Shown: positions 17,322-26,756 of the stretch, one piece after another
How the letters are laid out: every line of letters starts with the position of its first letter
Position numbering within the stretch: the stretch's first letter is position 1
Origin: an uncultured Flavobacteriaceae bacterium
GTDB taxonomy: Bacteria; Bacteroidota; Bacteroidia; Flavobacteriales; Flavobacteriaceae
Length of the DNA: 64,000 nt
Assembly (NCBI GenBank): GCA_905181625.1
Contig: CAJIYJ010000007.1
Location: 372,001 to 436,000, forward strand
Direction of reading: 5' to 3'
Made by a program: the position numbers and the translations under genes
Notes under the pieces: model-generated
Database searches by the model: none
Told to the model about the DNA's origin: nothing
Seen by the model: the letters and a program-made list of their open reading frames with translations, nothing else

Positions 17322-17945
17322 TTATGTTGATTGAATCGCAACGGAGCAAATGTATTGCGAAAAATTAAAGATCTCTATATTATATGATTCAAATTCATCA
17401 TCAATATTAATTTTAACAAAAGCTTTAGTAAATCTTTTATTAATAGATTCTATAGCTATATTTTTTTTAAAATCAATACCACTAAAACCAAAGGCCTTAT
17501 AAACAGCTTCTTTAATTGTCCAAACTTTAGTTAAATTTTCAATAGATTGATCTCCAATTAAATTTATTTCATTGGCACTTATAAATTTATGTGAAATTTT
17601 TGAAATTTTTGATCTAAATTTCTCAACATCAACACCAACTTTTTTGTCAGAAACAGTAACTGCAGAGTAATCAAACGAATGAGACAAGGAAATATATCTA
17701 TTTTCAAGTTCTGGCTTACCGTTTACGTTATAGTCTAAATCTTCAAAAGATATATTCTTGAGCTTCATCAACTGAAGATTACTTAAAAATTGTAATTTAT
17801 GAGAATTACTTTTTAGATGACTTAATTTAAGAGTAAGTTGATTGATGTTTTTTAAATTTTTTATCAACATGTTTTTAGTCTCCGTAATTTCCCAAATTAG
17901 TAGAAATGTATTAGGAATAATTTCAGAGTGTTTATATAAAGGCAT
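17322..17945 (-). CDS. 4'-phosphopantetheinyl transferase (Sfp type)
   Basis: A 207-residue enzyme that transfers phosphopantetheine from CoA to carrier proteins. The Mg-binding motif GVDVEKF and the second motif KVWTIKEAVYKAFG are both visible, along with the earlier NRYISLSHSFDYSAV. The size fits the Sfp/HetI group rather than the short AcpS type. It is first in a minus-strand run with the permease and NadR-like kinase; no carrier-protein gene is in this window. Confidence 0.9.
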   Translation of the reverse strand: MPLYKHSEIIPNTFLLIWEITETKNMLIKNLKNINQLTLKLSHLKSNSHKLQFLSNLQLMKLKNISFEDLDYNVNGKPELENRYISLSHSFDYSAVTVSDKKVGVDVEKFRSKISKISHKFISANEINLIGDQSIENLTKVWTIKEAVYKAFGFSGIDFKKNIAIESINKRFTKAFVKINIDDEFESYNIEIFNFSQYICSVAIQST

Positions 17946-18009
17946 AGCTCAAGTTATTAAACTAATATGATCTTTAATAAATACATTCGATATGAATTAG
18001 AATAAAGTC

Positions 18010-18270
18010 TTAAGCTTCGAAAGGAACAATAGAAACAAAAGATTTGTTGTCTTTCTTTTTAGTAAATTTAACGATACCATCAACTCTAGCATGTAAAGTG
18101 TGGTCTTTACTAACATAAACATTCTCACCTGGTTTATGAGGAGTTCCTCTTTGGCGTAAAATAATATTTCCAGCTATAGCAGCTTGACCACCGAAAATTT
18201 TGACACCTAGTCTTTTCGATTCTGATTCTCTACCATTTTTTGAACTACCTACACCTTTTTTATGAGCCAT
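18010..18270 (-). CDS. rpmA: 50S ribosomal protein L27
   Basis: An 86-residue L27 with the standard N-terminus [20 protein letters not shown], which reaches towards the peptidyl transferase centre, followed by [23 protein letters not shown]. It starts directly at the mature form; the cleavable leader of Firmicutes L27 is absent. The gene follows rplU by 15 bases, the usual rplU-rpmA operon. Confidence 0.97.
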   Translation of the reverse strand: MAHKKGVGSSKNGRESESKRLGVKIFGGQAAIAGNIILRQRGTPHKPGENVYVSKDHTLHARVDGIVKFTKKKDNKSFVSIVPFEA

Positions 18271-18285
18271 TTTATAATATTTTAA

Positions 18286-18768
18286 TTAAGCTTTTTTCAC
18301 TGTCTTTTTTGCAACTACTTTTTTAGCAGCTGGTTTCTTAGCAACTGGTTTTTTTACAGCTGTTTTTTTAGCAGGAGCCTTTTCAGTTTTAGAAGCAACA
18401 GTTTTTGTTTCAGAAATTTTCACTTCTTCTTTAGCTTTCGTTTGAGTCTTTTTTGATTTTTCTAAAATATTTTCAATCATGATTTCAGTCAAAAGTTGAC
18501 GATGACCATTCTTTACTTTATATCCTTTTCTTCGTTTTTTCTTAAAAACAATTACTTTATCGTCTTTTAAATGCTTTAAAATTTTTGCCTCTACACTTGC
18601 ACCCTTTAAAGAAGGATCACCTAAAGCAATTTTCCCAGCATTGTCTAGCAATAATATATTGTCAAAAGTAACTTTCGAACCTTCTTTTCCCTCAAGTCTA
18701 TTTACAAAGACTTTTTGATCTTTCTCAACTTTAAATTGTTGACCGGCTATTTCTACTATTGCGTACAT
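18286..18768 (-). CDS. rplU: 50S ribosomal protein L21 with long basic C-terminal tail
   Basis: A 160-residue protein. Residues 1-102 or so are a normal L21 (MYAIVEIAGQQFKVEKDQ; FKKKRRKGYKVKNGHRQ). The remaining 55 or more residues form a low-complexity Lys/Ala/Pro tail with repeats such as KKPVAKKPAAKK, resembling histone H1 tails. L21 is usually about 103 residues. Such tails occur in other Bacteroidota and probably contact rRNA at the ribosome surface or are disordered. The promoter box upstream supports the ATG chosen. Confidence 0.96.
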   Translation of the reverse strand: MYAIVEIAGQQFKVEKDQKVFVNRLEGKEGSKVTFDNILLLDNAGKIALGDPSLKGASVEAKILKHLKDDKVIVFKKKRRKGYKVKNGHRQLLTEIMIENILEKSKKTQTKAKEEVKISETKTVASKTEKAPAKKTAVKKPVAKKPAAKKVVAKKTVKKA

Positions 18769-18796
18769 AATTTATTTTTTTAATCAAAAACGTGTG

Positions 18797-18827
18797 CAAA
18801 TATACAAGGATTCATCTTATATAACAA
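18797..18827 (-). promoter_or_regulatory. Promoter of rplU-rpmA
   Basis: On the minus strand a -33 TTG (18825-18827) is followed by a 20-base spacer and an exact -7 TATATTTG (18797-18804). The ATG is 28 bases downstream. Confidence 0.6.
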
Positions 18828-18896
18828 TAAATTTATAAATAATAATATGTGTGCTTCAATAAAAAAAGATTAGGAGCTTAAAAATAGGGTAGATTA

Positions 18897-18925
18897 TTGT
18901 GGTAATAATATAATTTATAGATTTG
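18897..18925 (+). promoter_or_regulatory. Promoter of the M16 peptidase operon
   Basis: The plus strand has TTG (18897-18899), an 18-base spacer and TAGATTTG (18918-18925), an exact TAnnTTTG. The ATG is at 18945. Confidence 0.6.
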
Positions 18926-18944
18926 TTGTTCAAAATTTTTTAAA

Positions 18945-20261
18945 ATGAAAAATCTTATTTTTTTATCACTTTTAAGCTTAGCCTATATAAGTAACTCTTT
19001 TTCTCAATCTGTAGAATTTGAAAAATACACTTTAGAGAATGGATTAGATGTAATTTTACATCAAGACAATTCAACTCCCGTTATTACAACTTCAGTAATG
19101 TATCATATAGGAGCTAAAGATGAGAGTCCGGGTAAAACTGGGTTCGCTCATTTTTTCGAACATTTACTTTTTGAAGGTTCCGAAAATATTGAAAGAGGAC
19201 AATGGGATGTTATAGTTAATTCCAATGGAGGATTTTTTAACGCTAACACAACAGCTGACAGAACTTATTATTACGTTGTCTTCCCTTCAAATAATTTAGA
19301 ATTATCTCTATGGCTTGAATCTGAAAGAATGTTAAACTCAGTGATAAATCAAATTGGAATAGATACGCAAAAAGAAGTAGTAAAAGAAGAAAAAAGAAGA
19401 GGAGAAAATCGCCCATATGCAAAGCTTTTTGATATAATTCAAGAAGAAATATTTAAGGTACACCCATACAAAGGCACCGTTATTGGAGAAATGGATCATT
19501 TAGATTCTGCTACTCTTGAAGATTTTGAAGCATTCAATAAAAAATTCCATGTACCAAACAATGCTGTGTTAGTAATTGCTGGGGATTTCGAAATCGCTCA
19601 AACAAAATTATTAATAAAAAAATATTTTAGTAGTATTAAACGTGGTAATGAAATTAAAAGAGATTTCCCAGAAGAAAATCCTATTACAAAAACAATATTC
19701 AGTGAAGCATTTGATGAAAATATACAGATTCCAGCTAAAATTCTTGCTTACAGAATCCCGTCAATGAAAACAAGAGAATCAAGAGTTTTAGATATGATTT
19801 CAACTTATTTAAGCAATGGCGAAAGCTCAGTTCTTTATAAAAAATTAGTTGATGATAAGAAAATGGCTCTTCAGGTATTTGCTTCCAATAATTCTCAAGA
19901 AGATTACGGAATTTATCTGATTGGAGGCTTGCCTCTTGGAGAAACTAGCCTGTCTGATATGACTTTAGAAATTGACGAAGAAATAGATAAAATAAAAAGT
20001 GCATTAATTTCAGAAAGAGATTTTCAAAAACTTCAAAACATTTTTGAAAGCCAGTATGTGAGTTCTAATTCTACAATCAGTGGGATTGCAAACTCTTTAG
20101 CCAGATACCATATGTTATATGAAAATGTTAATTTAATTAATAGTGAAATTGAAATTTACAAATCAATTACTAGAAAAGAAATACAAAAAGTCGCCAACAA
20201 GTATTTAAATAAAAATCAAAGATTAGAATTAAAATATTTGCCTAAAAAAAACAATCAATAA
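18945..20261 (+). CDS. M16 zinc peptidase, catalytic subunit
   Basis: A 438-residue secreted peptidase with a signal peptide (KNLIFLSLLSLAYISNSFSQ). The inverted zinc motif HxxEH is HFFEH at residues 69-73, and the downstream glutamate stretch is KEVVKEEKRRGENRPY. The remainder follows the two-lobe M16 fold. It is followed 1 base later by a longer M16 protein that lacks the zinc motif. Such pairs form heterodimers, as in the mitochondrial processing peptidase: one subunit cuts and the other binds. The natural substrate is unknown. Confidence 0.93.
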   Translation: MKNLIFLSLLSLAYISNSFSQSVEFEKYTLENGLDVILHQDNSTPVITTSVMYHIGAKDESPGKTGFAHFFEHLLFEGSENIERGQWDVIVNSNGGFFNANTTADRTYYYVVFPSNNLELSLWLESERMLNSVINQIGIDTQKEVVKEEKRRGENRPYAKLFDIIQEEIFKVHPYKGTVIGEMDHLDSATLEDFEAFNKKFHVPNNAVLVIAGDFEIAQTKLLIKKYFSSIKRGNEIKRDFPEENPITKTIFSEAFDENIQIPAKILAYRIPSMKTRESRVLDMISTYLSNGESSVLYKKLVDDKKMALQVFASNNSQEDYGIYLIGGLPLGETSLSDMTLEIDEEIDKIKSALISERDFQKLQNIFESQYVSSNSTISGIANSLARYHMLYENVNLINSEIEIYKSITRKEIQKVANKYLNKNQRLELKYLPKKNNQ

Positions 20262-20262
20262 C

Positions 20263-22341
20263 ATGAAAAAATTATATTTAAACATCTCATTATTATTATT
20301 CTTTTCTATCGCATTTAGTCAAGTCGATCGATCTAAAATGCCTGTTTCGGGACCAACGCCTACCATAGAACTTGGAACCCCTATAGAATTTGAGTTGAAA
20401 AATGGCTTAAAAGTACTAATGGTTGAGAATCATAAACTTCCTAGAGTATCTGCAAGTCTCTTAATAGACAACCCGCCTAAGATTGGAAGTTCAAAAAACG
20501 GTATTTACTCCTTAACCTCTAGTATGCTTGGAAAAGGATCCCAATCAATTACAAAAGACACTTTTATTGAAGAAATAGATTTTCTTGGCGCAACATTAAG
20601 TGTAAATGCAGAAGGGGCCTATGCATCGTCATTATCAAGATTCTTTCCTAAAGTGCTAGAAATGATGGCTGATGGCGCTTTAAACCCTCTTTTTTCAGCT
20701 GAAGAATTTGATAAAGAAAAGACTAAAACTCTAGAAGGAATAAAATCAAATTCAAAAAGCGTAACCGCAATAGCCAGAAGAGTAGAAAGCGTGTTAGCTT
20801 ATGGAAAAGATCATCCAAGCGGAAAATTCATTAGCGAAGAATCTATCAATAATATCTCTTTTGAAGATGTAAAAAAATATTATAAAGAAAACTTTATTCC
20901 TAACAATTCTTACTTGGTAATAATTGGTGATTTCAATCCTAATGAAACTAGGAAAATGATCAGAAATCTATTTTCTGGATGGAAGAAAGGAGAATTAAAC
21001 ACCTCAAATTGGAAAATACCATCAGATATCAATGAACTAAGTATAAACTTTATTGATGTATCAAATGCTATTCAATCTGAAATAGTTTATCAAAATTTAG
21101 TTGACATATCGATGAATCATCCTGATTATTTTCCTGTAATTGTATCCAATAAAATTTTGGGTGGAGGGCCTGAAAATAGATTAGAAAAGCAAATAAGAGA
21201 AACTAAAGGCTATACATATGCTGCTAGATCTTCAATTGGTTCAAGTAAATACACTAAATCTAGATTTAGAGCTTCTACATCTACTAGATTTCAAGTAACT
21301 GATAGCGCTGTAGTTGAATTATTGAATGAAATTAAAAAAATTAAAACTATTAATGTAAGCGATAAAGAGCTTTCGGATGTTAAAGCAAAATACGTCGGAA
21401 ATTTTGTTTTATCTTCTGAAAGTCCATCAACAATAGCTAATTATGCTCTGAACATTAAAACACAAAGCTTAGATAAAGATTTTTATAAAAACTATTTATC
21501 AAACATTAATAAAGTTTCTAAAGAAGATATCATTAGAGTTTCAAAAAAATATTTTCAAATTGATAAAGGTCAAATTATAATCACAGGAAAAGGAAGTGAA
21601 TTAATTAATAAACTTGAAAAAATTAGTTTTGAAAATAAAATTATACCAATCTTATTTTTTGATAAATATGGAAATCAAGTAGAGAAGCCTATTCTTAATA
21701 AAAAAATTAGCAAAGAGGTTAACGTAAAAACAATATTCGAAAACTATCTTAATGCTATTGGAGGGCTTGATGAAATAAATAAAATCAAAAGTATTTCTAC
21801 TATTGCCACTGTGAAAATTCAAAACGCACCTTTTTCTCCTACAGCAGAAATTAAACAAAAACACCCTAATTTAAACTCATTAGTCATGACTGTTGAGGGA
21901 ATGGGGACTTTAATGTCTCAAAAGTTTGATGGAGAAAATGGCTATATAGAACAAATGGGACAAAAAATTCCTTTTGAGGAAGATCAAATTAATTCAGAAA
22001 AAGAAAAATTAGGACTTTTTGAAGAAACTTATCTTGATTCAAATAAAATGGAAATAATTAGTTTGAATCCAATTGACGGAAAAGATTTATATAAAATCAA
22101 AGTAAATGGAAAGTCCTTTAGATACTATGATGCTGCAACTAATTTACTAATAATAAAAGAGGAGACTGTCAATGTAGCTGGCAATGAAATAACATCGATA
22201 ACTAAATATTCTAATTACAAGGAAATAGAGGGGGTTTTATTTCCTTATAAAAGGGAAATAACATCCGGGCCTCAAACGGTTGTTTTTGAAATTTCATCTA
22301 TAAAATTTAATGAGGAGATAGACGATAGTTTTTTTAAGTAG
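20263..22341 (+). CDS. M16 peptidase-like, non-catalytic subunit with C-terminal extension
   Basis: A 692-residue secreted protein with a signal peptide (ISLLLFFSIAFSQ) and an M16 fold. At the position of HxxEH it reads TSSMLGKGSQS, so the zinc site is absent. The substrate-clamping pair region ETKGYTYAARSS is kept, as in inactive partner subunits. After about residue 430 it has an extra 230-residue beta-rich region (YLNAIGGLDEINKIKSIST) of the type that follows such subunits in Bacteroidota. It is coupled to the catalytic subunit and overlaps the convergent EamA gene by 8 bases. Confidence 0.9.
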   Translation: MKKLYLNISLLLFFSIAFSQVDRSKMPVSGPTPTIELGTPIEFELKNGLKVLMVENHKLPRVSASLLIDNPPKIGSSKNGIYSLTSSMLGKGSQSITKDTFIEEIDFLGATLSVNAEGAYASSLSRFFPKVLEMMADGALNPLFSAEEFDKEKTKTLEGIKSNSKSVTAIARRVESVLAYGKDHPSGKFISEESINNISFEDVKKYYKENFIPNNSYLVIIGDFNPNETRKMIRNLFSGWKKGELNTSNWKIPSDINELSINFIDVSNAIQSEIVYQNLVDISMNHPDYFPVIVSNKILGGGPENRLEKQIRETKGYTYAARSSIGSSKYTKSRFRASTSTRFQVTDSAVVELLNEIKKIKTINVSDKELSDVKAKYVGNFVLSSESPSTIANYALNIKTQSLDKDFYKNYLSNINKVSKEDIIRVSKKYFQIDKGQIIITGKGSELINKLEKISFENKIIPILFFDKYGNQVEKPILNKKISKEVNVKTIFENYLNAIGGLDEINKIKSISTIATVKIQNAPFSPTAEIKQKHPNLNSLVMTVEGMGTLMSQKFDGENGYIEQMGQKIPFEEDQINSEKEKLGLFEETYLDSNKMEIISLNPIDGKDLYKIKVNGKSFRYYDAATNLLIIKEETVNVAGNEITSITKYSNYKEIEGVLFPYKREITSGPQTVVFEISSIKFNEEIDDSFFK

Positions 22342-23218
22342 TCGTTGTCTTACGATTCGCTAAATAAACTCCAACTAAAATAATTGCCGTTGCTAATAAT
22401 TGACGATTATTAATAGATTCTCCATCAAGATATCCCCACATTATAGCGACAATTGGAAGGGTGTAGGTTACTGAGGAAGCAAAAACTGGAGAAGCTATTT
22501 GAATAAATCTATTAAATAATACTTTAGCAAATGCACTACCAAATATTGCTAAAATTAAAATATAAAAAAGAGAGTTTTGCACTTCAGGACTTTCAGCGAA
22601 ATTGATATTCAAAAAACCTGAACTAAAAAGTATGATTAAAGCTGGAGGAAGAATGCAAAGAAAATTACCTAAAGCAATAGAGATTGCAGGCACTTCTTGT
22701 AAATGAGCTTTTAAAATGTTTACAGATGAGGCATAACATATTGAAGCCGCTATAATGAACGCCACTAACAATAAATTTTGATCTGGATTAATTGTCGATC
22801 CTTCATAAATAAGCAAAAAAGAACCGATTAACCCAATTATAACTCCTACAATTTGCTTTGAATCTATAATAAATTTAAAAAATCCTAAACCAATTATAAG
22901 TGTAGCCAACGGAGTTAGTGAGTTTAAAATTGCTGCAACTCCACTATCAATTTCAGTTTGAGCAAAAGCAAATAAAAAAGAAGGAAAAAAAGAGCCAATA
23001 TATCCGGTTAAAAAAATCCATTTCCATTTATTTTTAGGAATTTTTTTTAAGGATGAAAACCCTATGAATAGCAATATTATAGTGGTAAAAATAATTCTAA
23101 GACTTCCTAGTTGTAGAGGAGTCAACCCTATTAGCGTTTTTTTTATTAAAATATAAGAACTTCCCCAAACAAGAGAAAGAATAACTAAGTATAACCACTT
23201 TTTATTTCTATTTGACAT
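22334..23218 (-). CDS. EamA/DMT-family transporter
   Basis: A 294-residue inner-membrane protein with ten predicted helices in two EamA repeats. Landmarks are LVWGSSYILIKKTL in TM1, the end of repeat 1 at LNSLTPLATLIIGL, and in repeat 2 ASPVFASSVTYTLPIVAIMWG. Drug/metabolite transporters of this type export amino acids or metabolites; the substrate cannot be read. It starts 6 bases after gldD on the same strand and may be part of that transcript. Confidence 0.9.
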   Translation of the reverse strand: MSNRNKKWLYLVILSLVWGSSYILIKKTLIGLTPLQLGSLRIIFTTIILLFIGFSSLKKIPKNKWKWIFLTGYIGSFFPSFLFAFAQTEIDSGVAAILNSLTPLATLIIGLGFFKFIIDSKQIVGVIIGLIGSFLLIYEGSTINPDQNLLLVAFIIAASICYASSVNILKAHLQEVPAISIALGNFLCILPPALIILFSSGFLNINFAESPEVQNSLFYILILAIFGSAFAKVLFNRFIQIASPVFASSVTYTLPIVAIMWGYLDGESINNRQLLATAIILVGVYLANRKTTTT

Positions 23219-23224
23219 TTAAAA

Positions 23225-23788
23225 TCAATTCCATTTAAAGGTTTGAATGATTTTTTTAATATCATTATTCATATACTGAATTGATGGGAATAGTGAATCG
23301 TAGTTTGGTTTCGAATCAAAATAAAGTGATCCACTTATATAGTTCGATATTGAATCTGTGATGTAAAAATGAGTGTTAGAGGGATTATTTCCTATAAATG
23401 TAAAATACTTAGCATATACTTTTTTATTTACATCATTAAATTCACTAGATTTTATTACGCTAGATTTTAAAGAATTCTCTATTATTCTGTTATTAAAATC
23501 TAAACTAACTAACTCTAAATTATTGTCAATTTTTATATTGGTTAAAAATACTTCTGACTTTAATAAATCATATTTAATAACAGAATTACAATTTTCATCA
23601 AATTCCACTTGAGATAGTTTATTTACTTGAAAGCTATAAAAACAAGGATTATCTATATTACGGTTGGATAAAATTATATTACTATAGTTTGGAACGGAAA
23701 ATTGATGAACAAAAAATCCTTTTTGTTTGGGCAAATAAACCTGTTCACATGCTGAAATTAAAAGCAATAATAAAAATAATTTTTTCAT
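23225..23788 (-). CDS. gldD: Gliding motility lipoprotein GldD
   Basis: A 187-residue lipoprotein (lipobox LISAC, Cys14). It matches GldD by length, by the N-terminal PKQKGFF, by NPCFYSFQVNKLSQ, and by the C-terminal SGSLYFDSKPNYDSLFPSIQ ending in FKWN. GldD is required for gliding and type IX secretion in Flavobacterium; its biochemical action is unresolved. The gene abuts gldE, with ssb and mutY beyond, the same order as in Flavobacterium johnsoniae. Confidence 0.92.
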   Translation of the reverse strand: MKKLFLLLLLISACEQVYLPKQKGFFVHQFSVPNYSNIILSNRNIDNPCFYSFQVNKLSQVEFDENCNSVIKYDLLKSEVFLTNIKIDNNLELVSLDFNNRIIENSLKSSVIKSSEFNDVNKKVYAKYFTFIGNNPSNTHFYITDSISNYISGSLYFDSKPNYDSLFPSIQYMNNDIKKIIQTFKWN

Positions 23789-25098
23789 TATTTTTTTAAA
23801 CTAACTTTAACTCTTTTAATTCTTTTTCTATCAACTTCATTTATAGTAAACTTGAGGCCATTAACTTTAATTGAATAGCCTTTTTTTGGAAAAAAACCAA
23901 CTTGTTCAAGAATAAATCCTGCTAAAGTTTCGGAATCTCCTTTTTTGTTTTCAAAAACACTTTGATCATTGAGATCAAGTACTCTGTAAAGATCATTAAG
24001 GTTAGTCTTCCCTTCAAAAATATAACTATTCTTATCTATTTTAGAATATGAGATGTCGTCTTGATTTAAATTATCATTTATATCACCCACAATTTCTTCG
24101 ACAATATCATCCATGGTTACAATTCCCGATGTTCCACCATACTCATCAACAACAACAGCTAGATGCATCTTAAGTTGTTGAAATTCTTTTAACAAATCAT
24201 CTAATTTTTTGTTTTCAGGAATAAAATAAGGATCTCTAATTAACGAGTTCCAATTAAATTCATCTTTATTTAAATATGGAAATAAATCTTTTAAATAAAT
24301 CACTCCAATTACTTTATCTATTTTTTTTTGGAAAACAGGAATTCGAGAATAATTATTTTGTTTGACAATTTTAATTAGTTCTATAAAACTAATGTCTTTT
24401 GAAACTGAAAAAACATCTATTCTAGGCTTCATTATTTGTTTAACCTCTAAACTCCCAAATGAGACTATTCCATTTAAGATTTTTTTTTCATCTTTTGAAG
24501 TTTCACTTTTATCAGTAAGCTCAAGAGCCTCGGATAATCTATCAACAGATAAGCTTGTCTTTCTGAAAGCTAATTTTTTCTGAATAAATTCGGTCATATT
24601 ACTCATTGGAATAGTTAGAAAAAAGAAAATATATTTATCTAATATTTGAATTGGTAAAGCCATTTTTTTTGAAAACTCAATTGAATTTCTATGAGCATAG
24701 ACTTTAGGGAGAATTTCACCAAACAGCAAAATAAGTAAGGTAATAAAGCCAACTTCTAAAATAAAATTTAACCAGGGAGGAAGTAAATAAAAATTGAAAA
24801 GCTCTCCTATTGAAGAAAGTAAAAGTACTATTGAAATATTTATAAAATTATTAGAAACTAGCAATACAGCTAAAAGTCTTCTTGGCTTGTTTCTTAACTC
24901 TGACATCAATTTTAAAGCTTTATTACTTGATTTAGAGGCTTTTTTGATGTCAGTATTAGAAAGTGAAAAAAAAGCCACTTCAGATCCGGAAATTAATGCA
25001 GAACCAAAGAGCAATAGCACAATTAATACTATTTTAATTAACAAAGAATAGGAATCAAATAATAGAGTTAAGTTGATTAGATTTATTAGAGTCTCCAA
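23788..25098 (-). CDS. gldE: Gliding motility protein GldE (CNNM/CorC-type membrane protein)
   Basis: A 436-residue protein. It has an N-terminal DUF21/CNNM membrane domain with about four helices (SALISGSEVAFFSLSNTDIK), a CBS pair (MKPRIDVFSVSK; HLAVVVDEYGGTSGIVTMDD) and a C-terminal CorC/HlyC domain (KGDSETLAGFILEQVGFFPKKG). The family is linked to divalent-cation handling, and GldE assists GldD in Flavobacterium gliding. Its stop overlaps the gldD start by 1 base. The mutY-ssb-gldE-gldD order identifies it among several paralogous hemolysin-like proteins. Confidence 0.9.
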   Translation of the reverse strand: METLINLINLTLLFDSYSLLIKIVLIVLLLFGSALISGSEVAFFSLSNTDIKKASKSSNKALKLMSELRNKPRRLLAVLLVSNNFINISIVLLLSSIGELFNFYLLPPWLNFILEVGFITLLILLFGEILPKVYAHRNSIEFSKKMALPIQILDKYIFFFLTIPMSNMTEFIQKKLAFRKTSLSVDRLSEALELTDKSETSKDEKKILNGIVSFGSLEVKQIMKPRIDVFSVSKDISFIELIKIVKQNNYSRIPVFQKKIDKVIGVIYLKDLFPYLNKDEFNWNSLIRDPYFIPENKKLDDLLKEFQQLKMHLAVVVDEYGGTSGIVTMDDIVEEIVGDINDNLNQDDISYSKIDKNSYIFEGKTNLNDLYRVLDLNDQSVFENKKGDSETLAGFILEQVGFFPKKGYSIKVNGLKFTINEVDRKRIKRVKVSLKK

Positions 25099-25117
25099 TA
25101 TTTATGTAATGGTTGAT

Positions 25118-25549
25118 TTAAAACGGTAAATCATCCGCTTGATTAGTTTCATTTGATGATTCGCTCTGATGCTGATTATTATTTTTCAAAGAAGAGTCAG
25201 TGCTAGAGTCATTTTTAGTTGATAAAAAATTAAATTCAAATACGTGAATTTCAGTAGAATACCTTTGAACTCCATCTTCAGATTGCCATTTTTTAGTTTT
25301 AATTTTCCCTTCAACATAAATTTTATCTCCTTTTTTTAAATATTTTTCACAAACTTCAGCTGCTTTATTTTTAACAACAAGATTATGCCACTCTGTATTT
25401 GTAACCTTTTCACCTGTAGTTTTATTTGTATAGCTTTCATTAGTGGCAATAGGAAACCTTCCAATGCAACCTCCACCATCAAAGTGATGCATTTTAACTT
25501 CATCACCTAAATTGCCAATTAGCATTACTTTATTTAAAGATCCACTCAT
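25118..25549 (-). CDS. ssb: Single-stranded DNA-binding protein
   Basis: A 143-residue SSB with an N-terminal OB fold (LNKVMLIGNLGDEVKMH; NTEWHNLVVKNKAAEVCEKYLKKGDKIYVEGK), a Ser/Asn/Gln-rich linker, and the acidic interaction tip ADDLPF. It protects single-stranded DNA and recruits repair and replication enzymes through the tip. The gene is downstream of mutY and upstream of gldE in a conserved flavobacterial block. Confidence 0.96.
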   Translation of the reverse strand: MSGSLNKVMLIGNLGDEVKMHHFDGGGCIGRFPIATNESYTNKTTGEKVTNTEWHNLVVKNKAAEVCEKYLKKGDKIYVEGKIKTKKWQSEDGVQRYSTEIHVFEFNFLSTKNDSSTDSSLKNNNQHQSESSNETNQADDLPF

Positions 25550-25584
25550 TTAAAAAATTATATATCAAATATATAAAAAACCAA

Positions 25585-26658
25585 TCATTGTAAGTTAAAG
25601 ATTGACAGGAAATTAGATATCGGCTTAGGAAAAGGAAAAGAATTAATTTTATTAAAACTTATAGAATTTGTATTTAAACTTTTGATCTTAATTATCCAAA
25701 AAGAAATAGAAATATTTTGATGAGAAAGTTTATGAACTATAGATTGATTTTTAAATAACTCAATAGATCCACTTTGGCTTGATATATATTCAAGAGATTC
25801 TACCTGCTTATTTATTTCAATTAAATCAACCAGCTGATAAGATTCAAAAAGGGGAAATTGATATAAATTTTGCCAAATTCCTTTTTTTGATCTCTTTTCG
25901 ACAACTGTTAGACCATCTTCTGAAACAAAAACCAAATAATTAAAGAATCTGTTTATAGATTTTTTAGTTTTAAGTTTATATGGAAAGTCAAAAACCACAT
26001 CATTTTTATAAGCATAGCATTGATCATTAAAGATGCAAACAGAACAAGAAGGGGTAGCTGGTTTACAAATCAAAGCACCAAACTCCATAATAGCTTGGTT
26101 AAAATCACTAGGATTGTCTTGTGAAATTAATTTCATGGTCACTTCTTTAAACTGTTTTAAGGATTTAGAAGTGTTTATAGGAGTGTTAATTCCAAAAAGT
26201 CTTGAAATAAATCGATAAACATTTCCATCAACAACTGAAACCAACTCATTATTAGAGAATGAGCTAATGGCACTAGCTGAATAATCACCAATGCCAGGAA
26301 GCTTTAATAATTCGAAGTATGTTAATGGAAATTTCCCGTCTAAGTCATTTGTGACAATTCTAGCAGTCTTGTGTAAGTTCCTTGCTCTACTGTAATAACC
26401 CAAGCCTTCCCACATTTTTAAAATATCATTTTCTGAAGCACTAGAAAGCGCTTTAACGTCGGGGTATTTTTCGATAAATCTTAAATAATATGGTAATCCG
26501 TGTTTAATCTGAGTTTGTTGTAATATTATTTCTGATAACCATATTTTATATGAATCTGTTGTATTTCTCCAAGGTAAATCTCTTTTGTTTTTAAAATACC
26601 AACTAAAAAGTATTATTGAAAAGGTATTAGTGATATTTTTTAATAAAATTCGATCCAA
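25585..26658 (-). CDS. mutY: A/G-specific adenine glycosylase MutY
   Basis: A 357-residue base-excision-repair enzyme that removes adenine opposite 8-oxoguanine. The helix-hairpin-helix is KLPGIGDYSASAI, the catalytic Asp is in VVDGNVYRFISR, and the catalytic Glu region is SEIILQQTQ. The iron-sulfur loop has the expected C-x6-C-x2-C-x5-C spacing (CKPATPSCSVCIFNDQC). The C-terminal NUDIX-like domain recognises 8-oxoG. The gene diverges from HU across a short gap. Confidence 0.95.
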   Translation of the reverse strand: MDRILLKNITNTFSIILFSWYFKNKRDLPWRNTTDSYKIWLSEIILQQTQIKHGLPYYLRFIEKYPDVKALSSASENDILKMWEGLGYYSRARNLHKTARIVTNDLDGKFPLTYFELLKLPGIGDYSASAISSFSNNELVSVVDGNVYRFISRLFGINTPINTSKSLKQFKEVTMKLISQDNPSDFNQAIMEFGALICKPATPSCSVCIFNDQCYAYKNDVVFDFPYKLKTKKSINRFFNYLVFVSEDGLTVVEKRSKKGIWQNLYQFPLFESYQLVDLIEINKQVESLEYISSQSGSIELFKNQSIVHKLSHQNISISFWIIKIKSLNTNSISFNKINSFPFPKPISNFLSIFNLQ

Positions 26659-26712
26659 AATGATTATGATGTTTTAGAGTTGTATAAAGAATGAATTATG
26701 AATATAAATTTA

Positions 26713-26720
26713 TATATTTG
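26713..26720 (+). promoter_or_regulatory. Promoter -7 box of the HU gene
   Basis: TATATTTG matches TAnnTTTG, 36 bases before the ATG at 26757. It lies inside the longer open frame that begins at 26691, so translation must start downstream of it. Confidence 0.5.
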
Positions 26721-26756
26721 GCACCTTTAAAAGTAAACATAAAAAAAAATAAGATT

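Noticed and set aside
26691-26756. Upstream extension of the HU gene
   Set aside because: A TAnnTTTG promoter box lies inside it and HU homology begins at 26757.
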